64,000 bases of DNA from Flavobacteriales bacterium. GTDB taxonomy: Bacteria; Bacteroidota; Bacteroidia; CAIKAF01. The stretch covers positions 434,001 to 498,000 of the forward strand of contig JANWKT010000008.1 in NCBI GenBank assembly GCA_025451235.1, in the 5' to 3' direction. Shown piece after piece: positions 43,919 through 53,833 of the stretch. The position numbers and the translations under genes were made by a program. The notes under the pieces were generated by a model. That model was not told where the DNA came from. It made no database searches and saw only the letters and a program-made list of their open reading frames with translations. Numbering within the stretch: the stretch's first letter is position 1; every line of letters begins with the position of its first letter.

Positions 43919-45292
43919 ATGTCTAAAGAAAAACCATCAGCCCCCCAAGGCATGCGTGATTTCGGACCGGATGAAATGGTCCGCCGGAATTATATTTTTA
44001 ATACCATCCGCAAGGTGTACGAAAAATATGGTTATGTGCAGATAGAAACTCCTGCCATGGAGAAACTCGAAACATTAACAGGGAAATATGGAGAAGAAGG
44101 GGATAGGCTTATTTTTAAAGTGCTAAACAGTGGAGATTATTTGAAAGACCTGAAAGAAGCGAATGCAGCTGAATGGGATTCGAAAAAAGCCACCCGGTAC
44201 TTAAGCGAAAAAGCGCTTAAATATGACCTCACCGTTCCTTTTGCACGTTTCGTAGTTCAATATCATCATCAATTAAAATTTCCGTTCAAGCGATATCAGA
44301 TCCAACCTGTGTGGAGAGCCGATCGCCCCCAAAAAGGAAGATACCGAGAATTTTATCAATGCGATGCAGATGTGATCGGTTCCGATTCATTGATCAATGA
44401 AATTGAATTTGTACAGATCTATAATGAAGTATTGAATAACCTCCGGCTAAAACCTTATGTGATCAAGATCAACCATAGAAAGATCTTATCAGGTTTTGCA
44501 GAAGTAATCGGTGGGCAAGCCCAACTCATTGCTTTTACCGTTGCATTAGATAAGTTGGATAAGATCGGTAAGGAAAAAGTATTGGAAGAACTCCGGACCA
44601 AAGGATTTACCGAGGAACAATTAAATAAAGTAAATTCCATATTGGATATTGGCGGAAGCACCCAGGAGAAACTTAGTTTCCTAAAAAAATATTTCGAAAA
44701 CAACGAAACAGGTCTGAAAGGTGTGGCTGAAATTGAAAAAGTATTTACTGTTTCGCAAGAGTTGGGAATTCAAAACGGAGAACTGGAATTAGACCTTACC
44801 CTGGCCCGTGGATTGGATTATTATACGGGTTGCATATTCGAAGCGAAGATCATAGATTCAGGAATGGGAAGCATTTCCGGGGGAGGCAGGTATGATGACC
44901 TTACGGGTATTTTCGGCATGCCCGGAATTTCAGGAGTAGGGATCTCCTTTGGAGCGGATCGGATCTACGATATTTTGCTGGCACAAAATTTATTCCCTGA
45001 TTTCAACGAAAATAAAATTCAGTTCCTGTTTTTAAATTTCGGGGATGAAGAGGCACTTACCTCTTTAAAATTGGTCCATGAGTTAAGAAAAAATGATATC
45101 CGGGCTGCGTTGTATCCTGACCCTGCCAAGATCAAAAAACAAATGGGCTATGCCAACGATATAGGGGTAACGAATGTTTGTACAATTGGATCAGAAGAGA
45201 TAAAAAATGGAATGATAGGAATTAAAAATATGGAAACCGGAGAACAGCAGAGTTTATCAATGAATGATTTTAAATCGAAATATTTATCATGA
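43919..45292 (+). CDS. hisS: Histidyl-tRNA synthetase
   Basis: 457 residues, class II aminoacyl-tRNA synthetase. N-terminal QGMRDFGPDEMVRRNYIF, motif 2 region QIQPVWRADRPQKGRYREFY, the histidine-A signature ARGLDYYTGCIFE and the motif 3 region GVGISFGADRIYDIL, then the C-terminal anticodon-binding fold. Cytosolic. The TGA overlaps the hutH ATG by 4 nt, so histidine activation and histidine breakdown are translated from one mRNA, which is unusual. Confidence 0.94.
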   Translation: MSKEKPSAPQGMRDFGPDEMVRRNYIFNTIRKVYEKYGYVQIETPAMEKLETLTGKYGEEGDRLIFKVLNSGDYLKDLKEANAAEWDSKKATRYLSEKALKYDLTVPFARFVVQYHHQLKFPFKRYQIQPVWRADRPQKGRYREFYQCDADVIGSDSLINEIEFVQIYNEVLNNLRLKPYVIKINHRKILSGFAEVIGGQAQLIAFTVALDKLDKIGKEKVLEELRTKGFTEEQLNKVNSILDIGGSTQEKLSFLKKYFENNETGLKGVAEIEKVFTVSQELGIQNGELELDLTLARGLDYYTGCIFEAKIIDSGMGSISGGGRYDDLTGIFGMPGISGVGISFGADRIYDILLAQNLFPDFNENKIQFLFLNFGDEEALTSLKLVHELRKNDIRAALYPDPAKIKKQMGYANDIGVTNVCTIGSEEIKNGMIGIKNMETGEQQSLSMNDFKSKYLS

Positions 45293-46782
45293 GTAAAGTA
45301 AGCATAGATACATCTCATCCCATTTCTTTAAAAGATGTCGGAACGATTTTAAATGCCCAAAGTTTTGAAATTTCCTCCTCCGCCAGATCCAATATTGAAA
45401 ATTGCCGGACTTTTTTAGAAGACAAGATCAAAAAAGCAAAAGATCCCATTTATGGTATCAATACAGGTTTTGGGGCCTTATACAATACTAGCATCAAGGA
45501 TTCAGACCTCGAAAAATTACAAGAAAACCTGGTCATGTCTCATGCTTGCGGAATGGGTGAAGAGGTACCCTTGCATATTGTTAAACTCATGCTCTACTTA
45601 AAAGCACGGGGACTTAGCTATGGACTTTCAGGTGTGCAAACGGCCACCGTTGAAAGGTTGGTCGAATTTTTAAACCATGCCATTTATCCGGTAGTTTATC
45701 AATTGGGCTCCTTGGGAGCTTCGGGTGACCTGGCTCCGCTGGCGCATTTGTCATTACCCATGTTAGGCAAAGGCGAGATCATTTTTAAAGGAGAAAAATT
45801 CGATGCTGGTAAAATCCAGGAAATGTTTTCCTTATCACCGCTGAAATTTAAAGCGAAGGAAGGATTGGCCTTGCTAAATGGAACTCAGTTCATGAGTGCT
45901 TATGCCATTTATTCTTTGTATAAATGCAAACAGCTTTTTGACTCTTCACTGCTCATCTCAGCATTATCGTTAGAGGCATTTGATGGAAGACCAGAACCTT
46001 TTGATGAAAAAATCCAGCTTGCTCGGCCTCACGCCGGCCAACAATATGTGGCTGCTAAAATGCGGGAATATTTCAACGGTTCCGAATTGATCAACCGACC
46101 CAAGACCCATGTACAGGATCCTTATTCATTCCGTTGTATTCCACAAGTAATGGGAGCCCATTATGATGCTTTGCAACATATTGAAAAAATATTTACTACC
46201 GAAATAAATTCAGTTACCGATAACCCAACCATATTTTCAAATGAAGATGAGATCATTAGTGGAGGTAACTTCCATGGACAGCCGCTGGCGATTAACCTCG
46301 ACTATTTATCCATTGTTGCAGCTGAAATGGCTTCTATTTCGGAAAGAAGGATTTACCAATTGATCAATGGAAATCGTGACCTTCCTAATTTTTTAGCGGT
46401 AGATCCAGGACTGAATTCAGGGTTCATGATTGCCCAATATGCAGCTGCATCTATTGTGAGCCAAAACAAACAGTTATGTATGCCGGCTTCTGTTGATACC
46501 ATTGATAGCAGTAAAGGGCAGGAAGATCATGTAAGCATGGGGGCCAATGCAGCTACCAAGTGTTATAAGATAGTGAATAACCTAAAGATGGTATTGGCGA
46601 TTGAATTATTTACGGCAGCGCAGGCTATGGAGTTTAGGAGACCTTCCAAATCGTCGCCTGCCATCGAGGGCTTGGTACATGATTTCAGAGAGTTCGTACC
46701 TTTTATAAAACAGGATGTTTATATGCATGAGCATATGGCAAAAGCAAAAACTTTTCTTCAAAACTATTTTGTAAAATGCTAA
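45289..46782 (+). CDS. hutH: Histidine ammonia-lyase
   Basis: 497 residues. It deaminates histidine to urocanate. The MIO cofactor forms from Ala144-Ser145-Gly146 in QLGSLGASGDLAPLAHL; the N-terminal YGINTGFG (catalytic Tyr) and GNFHGQP are present. The rest of the hut pathway (hutU, hutI) is not in the window. It overlaps hisS by 4 nt and the next gene by 7 nt. A related aromatic ammonia-lyase cannot be fully excluded, but His-type residues around SSH.CG agree with HutH. Confidence 0.9.
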   Translation: MSKVSIDTSHPISLKDVGTILNAQSFEISSSARSNIENCRTFLEDKIKKAKDPIYGINTGFGALYNTSIKDSDLEKLQENLVMSHACGMGEEVPLHIVKLMLYLKARGLSYGLSGVQTATVERLVEFLNHAIYPVVYQLGSLGASGDLAPLAHLSLPMLGKGEIIFKGEKFDAGKIQEMFSLSPLKFKAKEGLALLNGTQFMSAYAIYSLYKCKQLFDSSLLISALSLEAFDGRPEPFDEKIQLARPHAGQQYVAAKMREYFNGSELINRPKTHVQDPYSFRCIPQVMGAHYDALQHIEKIFTTEINSVTDNPTIFSNEDEIISGGNFHGQPLAINLDYLSIVAAEMASISERRIYQLINGNRDLPNFLAVDPGLNSGFMIAQYAAASIVSQNKQLCMPASVDTIDSSKGQEDHVSMGANAATKCYKIVNNLKMVLAIELFTAAQAMEFRRPSKSSPAIEGLVHDFREFVPFIKQDVYMHEHMAKAKTFLQNYFVKC

Positions 46783-47414
46783 GCCGGGCCCGTATCATTT
46801 TACTCACCTTTCTTTTTGTATACACTTGCACTTCCATTTATCCCTGTAATTGCGAAACTTCCCTTCCAAAGATTTCAAGAGAGGAAACAGAAACCTATAC
46901 TTTGATCTTTACCGGCTACGTAAAAAAGTTGTATGTGGTAGAAAAGGAGTCAGGTAAAGAATTTTTTGCAGAGTTTGTGGTGAGCCAACCTTTCAAGGGT
47001 TTGGTCCCCAGAGATATCAAGATCGCTTATGATGGAATCACTTCCTGCCAGATGAGGTTCTTACCTGGAGATGAATGGCTACTCTATGTAAAAAAAGATT
47101 CGGTGAATAAAAAATGGTGGGTCAACTACTGCGAAAGAAGCAGGAGATATGCAGAACCTGGCGAAGAAGATGAATATACGGTTTACAGTGGGATGACTTT
47201 AGACGAGGAATTGAGATTCCTGGGAAAGAACTATGCTTCCGGCCAGATAGTAGGGGAGGATACCCTTACTATGATAGAGGAAGAAAATAAAATTGTGATC
47301 GATTCACGCAGGGATGTGCATTATGGAACTCCCAGAGAAAAGATCATCCTGCTCATCTGCTCCCTGGCAGCTATGATCATTATTTATTGGATCATTAAGA
47401 GATTTGTGAAGTAG
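46776..47414 (+). CDS. Secreted TIMP/netrin-like domain protein with C-terminal membrane helix
   Basis: 212 residues. Signal peptide (about 1-20), then CNC right after it (YPCNCET), as in TIMP-fold domains, followed by LIFTGYVKKL, FVVSQPFKGL, ITSCQMRF, GDEWLLYVKK and WWVNYCERS (two further Cys). One helix at the C-terminus (IILLICSLAAMIIIYWIIK) anchors it. The NTR/TIMP fold is known for protein-protein contact; bacterial members are uncharacterised. It overlaps hutH by 7 nt, so the three genes are coupled although no functional link is obvious. Confidence 0.65.
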   Translation: MLSRARIILLTFLFVYTCTSIYPCNCETSLPKISREETETYTLIFTGYVKKLYVVEKESGKEFFAEFVVSQPFKGLVPRDIKIAYDGITSCQMRFLPGDEWLLYVKKDSVNKKWWVNYCERSRRYAEPGEEDEYTVYSGMTLDEELRFLGKNYASGQIVGEDTLTMIEEENKIVIDSRRDVHYGTPREKIILLICSLAAMIIIYWIIKRFVK

Positions 47415-47430
47415 GTTTAACATGCAACCT

Positions 47431-48579
47431 TCAGTTTATTTTTTGCCAGGCATGGATGAGTTGACCTTCATCAAGACTCGATAAGTTTTTATGAGTTAAA
47501 AAATCCGTAGAATACAACGCCATTTCCCATTTATTATTTCGGAGGAACACTACCAATATTGCGTCAGGAAAAGCTTGATATACATGCATTTTATGAGTTT
47601 CCAATTTTTGAACAACTTCCAGTTCCTTATTAAATATCAGGATTGAATCTTCCATTTCCAGGGTAAAATGATCGTCATCTGTCCAATTCGTACCAAAATT
47701 GATAAAATCAATGTACTTTTTCTTAATTGTAGACGAAGTGTGCAAAATAAAACCTTTGTCTGTTTTAAAATCACTGAATGTTTCTACCATATACCCTTTT
47801 CTATAACTTGAATAGCCACCGATCTTTTGATTTTTATATGGCCCTAGTTTTATGGTTCGAATCTTTTCCGGTTTGCTATCTTCGGGACTTAGTTTCCATA
47901 TAGTTAATGTATCATTGGTAGAGAATAAAAACGTCAGCTGATCGTTTTCTAATTGATAGTCGACACTGCCGCTATATTCTTTGGGTCCCAATATCGTATC
48001 CGTAATATTTGAATCAAGGTTAATTGATAACAACGATTTTGTAGAATAATCATCCCAGTAGATGATGTTTTTTTGTTCAAAGAAATACCACGAGGCAACA
48101 GATTCAGTGAATGAAATTACTTCCCGGAACTTTTTCTTAGCTACATCGTATTCCACCAATTTGCAGAAGTTGAATATTCCTTCCATTTCGTCAATGTTTT
48201 CAATGCATAAATAAACCTTAGATAGGTCATTCTTAAATTGAACAGAGTAATGGGCCCCAGAGGCATTATATTTGGTTGTACTTATCAACCCATCAAATTT
48301 GCCGATATTAATATCGAATAAAGGAACAGGAATTTCATCTTTACTACCTAATTTCATGAACGAAACAATACGCTTGTTGGGGTCGATATCATAATTGCTT
48401 AAAACCATCACGATATCTTTATGTTCCCATAAACCCAGTTTAGTGTCAGCGCCTGGTGCAACGGTAGAAGTATCCTTAATATCAGAATTATTCGAGGTGA
48501 TTTCTGCTTGTTTCTTTTTACCACAACTCAACAGAAAACCGACCATTAATAGAAAATATAAATATATTTTGATCTTCAT
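47431..48579 (-). CDS. Lipoprotein, probable beta-propeller
   Basis: 382 residues. Lipoprotein signal MKIKIYLYFLLMVGFLLSC. The mature protein is all-beta with recurring strands and a propeller rhythm (LSKVYLCIENIDEMEG, KNIIYWDDYSTKSLLSI, LTFLFSTNDTLTIWKL, SILIFNKELEVVQKL). No recognised motif for catalysis. Convergent with the preceding operon, 16 nt away. Confidence 0.6.
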   Translation of the reverse strand: MKIKIYLYFLLMVGFLLSCGKKKQAEITSNNSDIKDTSTVAPGADTKLGLWEHKDIVMVLSNYDIDPNKRIVSFMKLGSKDEIPVPLFDINIGKFDGLISTTKYNASGAHYSVQFKNDLSKVYLCIENIDEMEGIFNFCKLVEYDVAKKKFREVISFTESVASWYFFEQKNIIYWDDYSTKSLLSINLDSNITDTILGPKEYSGSVDYQLENDQLTFLFSTNDTLTIWKLSPEDSKPEKIRTIKLGPYKNQKIGGYSSYRKGYMVETFSDFKTDKGFILHTSSTIKKKYIDFINFGTNWTDDDHFTLEMEDSILIFNKELEVVQKLETHKMHVYQAFPDAILVVFLRNNKWEMALYSTDFLTHKNLSSLDEGQLIHAWQKIN

Positions 48580-48608
48580 CGGTTATGAAAGTACTTAAAA
48601 AATAGGAA

Positions 48609-49019
48609 TTAGTCCTTCCGATAATGCAAATAGTAAGCTACGAACAAGATTCCCAACCCTACATCATTGAAACTGGCTACAAGCAATAACCAGGTCCCGA
48701 ATCCCATAAAATAGGAGTATACCCAGAGAATAACCGCAGCTAGTTTTCCCATTCCTCCGATGAGAATATATAACCTGTTTTTTACAGGATCCTTCATACT
48801 CCATATATATCCGAATCCCATGATCAAAATAAAAATGAACATGAGGGTTACAATGGATAACATCGCTGGTGAAGCATATACCTCATCGGGAATATCCTTA
48901 TAGAAAAGGTAAAGAAAATAGTTAGGGAAAAATGAAAAGAAAATACCTGCCATGATGTTTACCATCCCAGCAATTCCCAGCAAGTGCCTGAATAATTTTG
49001 ATTCAATGATCTTTTTCAT
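48609..49019 (-). CDS. Small four-helix membrane protein
   Basis: 136 residues with four hydrophobic helices (LGIAGMVNIMAGIFFSFFP, MLSIVTLMFIFILIMGFGYI, LYILIGGMGKLAAVILWVYS, LVASFNDVGLGILFVAYYL). No known family is obvious. Last gene of the rsfS-ftsH-cdsA-psd unit; its ATG overlaps the psd stop by 4 nt, so translation is coupled and a link to envelope lipids is possible. Confidence 0.65.
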   Translation of the reverse strand: MKKIIESKLFRHLLGIAGMVNIMAGIFFSFFPNYFLYLFYKDIPDEVYASPAMLSIVTLMFIFILIMGFGYIWSMKDPVKNRLYILIGGMGKLAAVILWVYSYFMGFGTWLLLVASFNDVGLGILFVAYYLHYRKD

Positions 49020-49669
49020 AGGTCGGCTAATATATCTATTGATCCGGTAACTTTTTGGTTGAGCTTTACTTTTATTTTTGCATCCAATGGTAAAAATACA
49101 TCCACCCTTGATCCGAATTTAATAAATCCCATTTCATGCCCCTGCTTCGCTACCATGTTCACCTTTGCATAATAACATATTTTACGGGCCAAAATACCTG
49201 CGATCTGTCGGACCAGAATTCTTTTTCCATCTCTTCTTTTCACTACTACCGTGCTTCTTTCATTTTCAGTGGAAGATTTAGGATGCCAGGCTACTAAATA
49301 TTTTCCGGGATGATATTGTACATATTCCACCACTCCATTGATGGGGAACCAGTTGATATGCACGTTTACCGGACTCATAAAAATAGAAAGCTGGATGACT
49401 TCGGTTTTTAAGAATTCAGGCTCAAATACTTTTTCGATCACCACTACCTTTCCATCGCATGGGGCAATCACTTTATTTTCATCCAAAGTGGGTTTTCGTA
49501 AAGGCTTGCGAAAGAACTGGAGGAAAACGACCAGAAAAAAAAGAAAAAAGGCAGATACTAAAAAGGTAGGCCAGGTATAGTCGAAAAAGAATACCATGGC
49601 AATCGTAGATCCGGCCCATAGGATCAATGATACCAGGATATAGGTCATTCCTTCGTGGTGTAGTTTCAT
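49016..49669 (-). CDS. psd: Phosphatidylserine decarboxylase
   Basis: 217 residues, the short type of Bacteroidota. N-terminal hydrophobic helices (10-55), then the PSD fold with APCDGKVVVIEKVFE, LSIFMSPVNVHINWFPINGV, PKSSTENERS and the self-cleavage region MGFIKFGSRVDVF, whose Gly-Ser gives the pyruvoyl group. It converts phosphatidylserine to phosphatidylethanolamine in the membrane. It overlaps cdsA by 4 nt, so two steps of phospholipid synthesis are coupled; a pssA gene is not in the window. Confidence 0.92.
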   Translation of the reverse strand: MKLHHEGMTYILVSLILWAGSTIAMVFFFDYTWPTFLVSAFFLFFLVVFLQFFRKPLRKPTLDENKVIAPCDGKVVVIEKVFEPEFLKTEVIQLSIFMSPVNVHINWFPINGVVEYVQYHPGKYLVAWHPKSSTENERSTVVVKRRDGKRILVRQIAGILARKICYYAKVNMVAKQGHEMGFIKFGSRVDVFLPLDAKIKVKLNQKVTGSIDILADL

Positions 49670-50508
49670 ATTAGTATTAACAGTTTATGATAGACATAAA
49701 AAACAGGAGCAGTTAAAAATACGGAATCAAAACGATCCAATATTCCGCCATGTCCCGGTAATATTTTTCCAGAGTCTTTTATCCCCGCCTGACGTTTCAA
49801 CAAGGATTCGCTTAAATCGCTGGGAATTGAAAATAGGGTAATAAGGAAGGCCATCAACATAAATTGAAATTCATTCATGCCGGAAAAGTAAGGAAATGGA
49901 TAGATATAGTGGATGTATATAAATGCCAGAATAAGTGTGGTAAGAATTCCACCAATGCTTCCTTCAATGGTTTTTCCCTGGCTTATCTTTGGGGAGAGTT
50001 TATGTTTACCGAGGAGTTTTCCCCATACATAAGCAAAGGAATCATTTATCCATATAAAAAGAAAATAAGCCAGGATCAGCTCTGGGAGATAACGGTCCTC
50101 ATTTCCAAAGGATGTGGCTAATAAGAGGATAAATGGAAAGACCACATAAAAAAAACCGGTGAGTGTAAATGCAATATTGCGAAAGGGTTGCTCTTTTCCT
50201 CTGAACAATTCACCGATGCAAACAATAACGGGGATGAGGAATAGCAAAGCCAGCCAAAGTTCCGGAATATGGAGGTATACAACCAAAACCGCCAATATAT
50301 ATGATCCTAATCCAATGAACCGAAGCACCCACCCATGTGGTTGAGCGATGAACGAAGAAACTTTTATGTATTCGTGACAGGCAAGAATGGAAATGATTCC
50401 CATGAGGACCATGAATGATTCGAACGACCAAAGGATCGAACCAATCATGATGACCAAAAATAAAATTCCTGTGATGATCCTTTGCCAGAAGTTGCTGATG
50501 GAGGCCAT
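49666..50508 (-). CDS. cdsA: Phosphatidate cytidylyltransferase
   Basis: 280 residues, about eight membrane helices. The CDS signature is present near the C-terminus: SLLKRQAGIKDSGKILPGHGG followed by LDRFDS. It makes CDP-diacylglycerol from CTP and phosphatidic acid. The operon order ftsH-cdsA-psd is usual in the phylum. It lies 17 nt after ftsH. Confidence 0.93.
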   Translation of the reverse strand: MASISNFWQRIITGILFLVIMIGSILWSFESFMVLMGIISILACHEYIKVSSFIAQPHGWVLRFIGLGSYILAVLVVYLHIPELWLALLFLIPVIVCIGELFRGKEQPFRNIAFTLTGFFYVVFPFILLLATSFGNEDRYLPELILAYFLFIWINDSFAYVWGKLLGKHKLSPKISQGKTIEGSIGGILTTLILAFIYIHYIYPFPYFSGMNEFQFMLMAFLITLFSIPSDLSESLLKRQAGIKDSGKILPGHGGILDRFDSVFLTAPVFYVYHKLLILI

Positions 50509-50525
50509 GTGACAAAGGTAGATTT

Positions 50526-52565
50526 TTAATTGACCGGTGGAGGATTGAGCTGATCCTTATTTTCATGATCATTCCTTCCACTCTCGGTTTCCTTCACCCT
50601 TACTACATCTTTTCCCTCATCCCATGAACGCATACCGAAGATCTCCTCCAGGTCTTCCCTGTACAGGATCTCTTTTTCTAATAATTTCTGGGCCAGTATT
50701 TCGAGGTTGGCTTTGTTTTCCTGCAATACTTTTTTGGTACGGACATAACATTCGTCAATCATTTTCTTTACTTCTTCATCAATGATCTCAGCTGTTTTTT
50801 CACTATAAGGCTTATTGAAGGTATAGTCGGATTGACCGGAAGAATCATAGAAACTTATATTCCCGATTTTATCGTTTAATCCATAAATGGTGACCATAGC
50901 ATAGGCCTGCTTGGTTACTTTTTCCAGATCGCTTAAAGCTCCTGTACTTACTTTACCGAACATAATATCTTCCGCAGCACGTCCACCCAGAGCAGCACAT
51001 ATTTCATCGATCATTTGTTCTTTGGTAGTGATCTGTCTTTCCTCTGGCATGTACCAGGCGGCACCTAAGGATTGTCCACGTGGAATAATGGTAACTTTTA
51101 CCAAAGGACTTGCATATTCCAGCAGCCAACTAACGGTTGCATGACCGGCTTCATGGAAAGCAATGGTTTTTTTCTCTTTCGGAGCAATCACCTTGTTACG
51201 TTTTTCCAATCCACCAATTACACGATCTATAGCATCATTAAAATCCTGACGATCGATCACCTGTTTATTTCTTCTGGCAGCGATCAAAGCTGATTCGTTG
51301 CATACATTGGCAATATCTGCACCACTAAACCCTGGTGTTTGACGGGCCAATTGATCCACATCAACATCGGTAGAAAGTTTCTTCAATGGTTTCATATGCA
51401 CCTTAAAGATCTCTTTTCTACCTGCCAGGTCTGGAAGGTCTACAAATATCTGTCTATCGAAACGACCTGGACGCAACAATGCTTTATCTAAAATATCGGC
51501 TCTGTTGGTAGCGGCAATTACAATTACACCTGTATTGGTTTCAAATCCATCCATTTCAGTAAGCATCTGGTTCAGGGTGCTTTCTCTTTCATCATTGGCG
51601 CCTTGGGCCACTGACCTTCCACGGGCTCTTCCAATAGCATCCACCTCATCTATAAAAATAATGGCAGGGGCTTTTTCTTTGGCCTGTTTGAACAGATCTC
51701 TTACGCGGGATGCTCCAACCCCTACGAACATTTCTACGAAATCAGAACCCGACATAGAGAAGAAGGGAACCTTTGCTTCACCGGCAATGGCTTTTGCCAA
51801 TAAGGTTTTTCCTGTACCTGGAGGGCCTATCAACAAGGCTCCTTTCGGGATCTTAGCTCCCAGGTCGGTATATTTTTTTGGAGTTTTCAGGAAATCCACA
51901 ATTTCTTTCAATTCTTGTTTAGCTTCATCCAAACCAGCTACGCTGTCAAAATTGATCGAAACATTGGATTCTGCATCAAACATTTTGGCTTTGGCCTTTC
52001 CAATATTGAAGATCTGGCCGCCACCGCCACCACCGCCCATCCGGCGCATGATGAATATCCATACCAGGATCAATATACCTAGTGGAAGCACCCACATGAG
52101 CACATCCCTCAATATATTCTGCCGGTCCTCATATTTTACTTCAGGCAATACAACAGGATTGGAGAATCTCTTGGGATTCGTGGTATCGGCCTTGATCTTT
52201 TCTAGTTTGTTCTCAAATTGAGTAGGAGACCCAATATTTTCGATCAAATAATGTGGACCTTTATTTACGCCACCAAAAGATCCTTTAGCCACCTCCGGGA
52301 AATTCTTTAATGAATCCACGTTAATATAAAGCTCTGCTGATTTGCTGTTGACCAATACTATTTTGTCGACATTATTGCTTTGGATAAGATTTTTAAGCTC
52401 TTGTTCTTCCTTGAGCTTTTTTACTCCTCCGCTAAAAGTGCTGAAAAGTTGGATACCAATTAAAACAATCGCTATAAGGGCATAGATCCAATATAGATTG
52501 AACCCGAATTTGGGTTTCTTAGGGGCACCGGGTTTGTTATTATTATTAGGGATATTGCTTGCCAT
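50526..52565 (-). CDS. ftsH: ATP-dependent zinc metalloprotease FtsH
   Basis: 679 residues. Membrane helices near 21-42 and 158-178 flank a periplasmic domain; a poly-Gly stretch follows. AAA+ domain: Walker A GPPGTGKT, Walker [12 protein letters not shown], pore FVEMFVGVG and [23 protein letters not shown]. The zinc site is HEAGH, with EEIF near the C-terminus. It degrades membrane and misfolded proteins in the inner membrane. Second gene of the unit that starts at rsfS. Confidence 0.96.
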   Translation of the reverse strand: MASNIPNNNNKPGAPKKPKFGFNLYWIYALIAIVLIGIQLFSTFSGGVKKLKEEQELKNLIQSNNVDKIVLVNSKSAELYINVDSLKNFPEVAKGSFGGVNKGPHYLIENIGSPTQFENKLEKIKADTTNPKRFSNPVVLPEVKYEDRQNILRDVLMWVLPLGILILVWIFIMRRMGGGGGGGQIFNIGKAKAKMFDAESNVSINFDSVAGLDEAKQELKEIVDFLKTPKKYTDLGAKIPKGALLIGPPGTGKTLLAKAIAGEAKVPFFSMSGSDFVEMFVGVGASRVRDLFKQAKEKAPAIIFIDEVDAIGRARGRSVAQGANDERESTLNQMLTEMDGFETNTGVIVIAATNRADILDKALLRPGRFDRQIFVDLPDLAGRKEIFKVHMKPLKKLSTDVDVDQLARQTPGFSGADIANVCNESALIAARRNKQVIDRQDFNDAIDRVIGGLEKRNKVIAPKEKKTIAFHEAGHATVSWLLEYASPLVKVTIIPRGQSLGAAWYMPEERQITTKEQMIDEICAALGGRAAEDIMFGKVSTGALSDLEKVTKQAYAMVTIYGLNDKIGNISFYDSSGQSDYTFNKPYSEKTAEIIDEEVKKMIDECYVRTKKVLQENKANLEILAQKLLEKEILYREDLEEIFGMRSWDEGKDVVRVKETESGRNDHENKDQLNPPPVN

Positions 52566-52596
52566 CTTTTTTTAAAAGTTATCTAATGTAAGAAAA

Positions 52597-52971
52597 TTAT
52601 GTGGTTGCCGGCTCATGGTATTTTACTTTTGCATCGGCCCAAAGCTCCTCCAGGCCATAAAACTCACGAACCTCGGGAAGGAATATATGTACAACTACAT
52701 CTACAAAGTCAACAAGGATCCATTCTTTGTTTTCAAGACCTTCTATATGCCAGGGTTTTTCTTTTGCAGCTTTATAGGCTTCTTCCACCACTGAATCAGC
52801 CAGGGAATCTACCTGGGTGGTCGAACTGCCGCTACAAATGATAAACATTCCGGTAACAGCATTGGGGATATGAGTAAGATCCATGGATTTAATATCGAAC
52901 CCTTTTTTCTCTTCCAGCCCTTTTATGATAGAATTAATTAATTTTGAGCTTGGTTTTGTTTTTTTAGCCAT
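52597..52971 (-). CDS. rsfS: Ribosome silencing factor RsfS
   Basis: 124 residues. DUF143 fold: IVEGL-like N-terminus IIKGLEEKKGFDIKSMDL, NAVTGMFIICSGSSTTQVDS and the late EWILVDFVDVVVHIF followed by REFYGLEELWADA. It blocks 30S-50S joining by binding L14. Cytosolic. First gene of the operon with ftsH, 31 nt apart. Confidence 0.93.
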   Translation of the reverse strand: MAKKTKPSSKLINSIIKGLEEKKGFDIKSMDLTHIPNAVTGMFIICSGSSTTQVDSLADSVVEEAYKAAKEKPWHIEGLENKEWILVDFVDVVVHIFLPEVREFYGLEELWADAKVKYHEPATT

Positions 52972-52995
52972 TCAAATTACCTACTATTATCAATA

Positions 52996-53003
52996 CAAAT
53001 TTA
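52996..53003 (-). promoter_or_regulatory. -7 promoter element of the rsfS-ftsH-cdsA-psd unit
   Basis: TAAATTTG, a perfect TAnnTTTG, ends 24 nt before the rsfS ATG at 52971. Confidence 0.5.
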
Positions 53004-53022
53004 TAATTTCTTTTGGTTGCAA

Positions 53023-53775
53023 ATGCACGTATTACCTATAATTGGAAATAATATAATCAAATTAGATGCCGTAAGCTCTACTAACACCTATGCAACCACC
53101 CTGTTAAAAAACCAAAAAGTGCATGAAGGCCTTATCATTCAAGCGATTCATCAAACTGAAGGCAGGGGGCAAATGGGGACAAATTGGCATAGCCTTCCTG
53201 GTGAGTCTCTGACATTTAGTGTCATTCTTGCGCCATCCTTTCTGAAAGCGGATCGACAATTTTACCTCAACATGGCTATTTCCCTTGGTGTGTTTGAATA
53301 TCTTACCGTTAAAGGGATCCAGGGCGGTTTGATCAAATGGCCAAATGATATTATTGTGCAACGTAAAAAACTTGCAGGAATACTTATCGAGAATTCAATC
53401 AAAGGAAAAAACATCCAGCACTCTGTTATTGGAATTGGTCTGAACGTGAACACCGTTGCGGATAACCTGCCAGCCTTTGCCACCTCTTTGCATGCTGAAA
53501 CAGGTAGGTTCTATGATCTGGATGCCGAGATACACGAACTCACCCAATTGCTGGATAAATATTATATGTTTTTAAGATTAGAAAAACTCCTCAAGCTAAA
53601 AGAGGAGTATATGAAGCATCTTTTAGGGCATCATCATTCGATCATACTCAGGAAAAATGAGATCGATTTTGAAGCAACGGTGATGGATATTCAGGATTCC
53701 GGGAAAATTGTTTTGCAAAAGAAAAACGGAGAAAAAATGATCGCCGGATTTAAAGAATTTGAGTGGACCTATTAA
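53023..53775 (+). CDS. birA: Biotin-protein ligase (no DNA-binding domain)
   Basis: 250 residues from the ATG at 53023; a TTG two codons upstream is unlikely. Biotin-binding loop GRGQMGTNWHSLPGESLTFS, catalytic KWPNDIIVQRKKLAGILIE and GIGLNVNT. No N-terminal helix-turn-helix, so a monofunctional ligase that attaches biotin to acetyl-CoA carboxylase and similar carriers. Divergent from rsfS. Confidence 0.93.
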   Translation: MHVLPIIGNNIIKLDAVSSTNTYATTLLKNQKVHEGLIIQAIHQTEGRGQMGTNWHSLPGESLTFSVILAPSFLKADRQFYLNMAISLGVFEYLTVKGIQGGLIKWPNDIIVQRKKLAGILIENSIKGKNIQHSVIGIGLNVNTVADNLPAFATSLHAETGRFYDLDAEIHELTQLLDKYYMFLRLEKLLKLKEEYMKHLLGHHHSIILRKNEIDFEATVMDIQDSGKIVLQKKNGEKMIAGFKEFEWTY

Positions 53776-53782
53776 ATTCAAG

Positions 53783-53833
53783 ATTTAAAGTTCAAGATTC
53801 AAAATTCAAAATTTTGAATCTTGAACTTTAAAT
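53783..53833. terminator. Perfect 23-bp stem-loop between convergent genes
   Basis: 53783-53805 and 53811-53833 are perfect inverted copies with a 5-nt loop (core agttcaagattcaaaat). It lies between birA (ends 53775) and the SRPBCC gene (ends 53828), overlapping the latter's stop. Probably terminates both. Confidence 0.65.
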
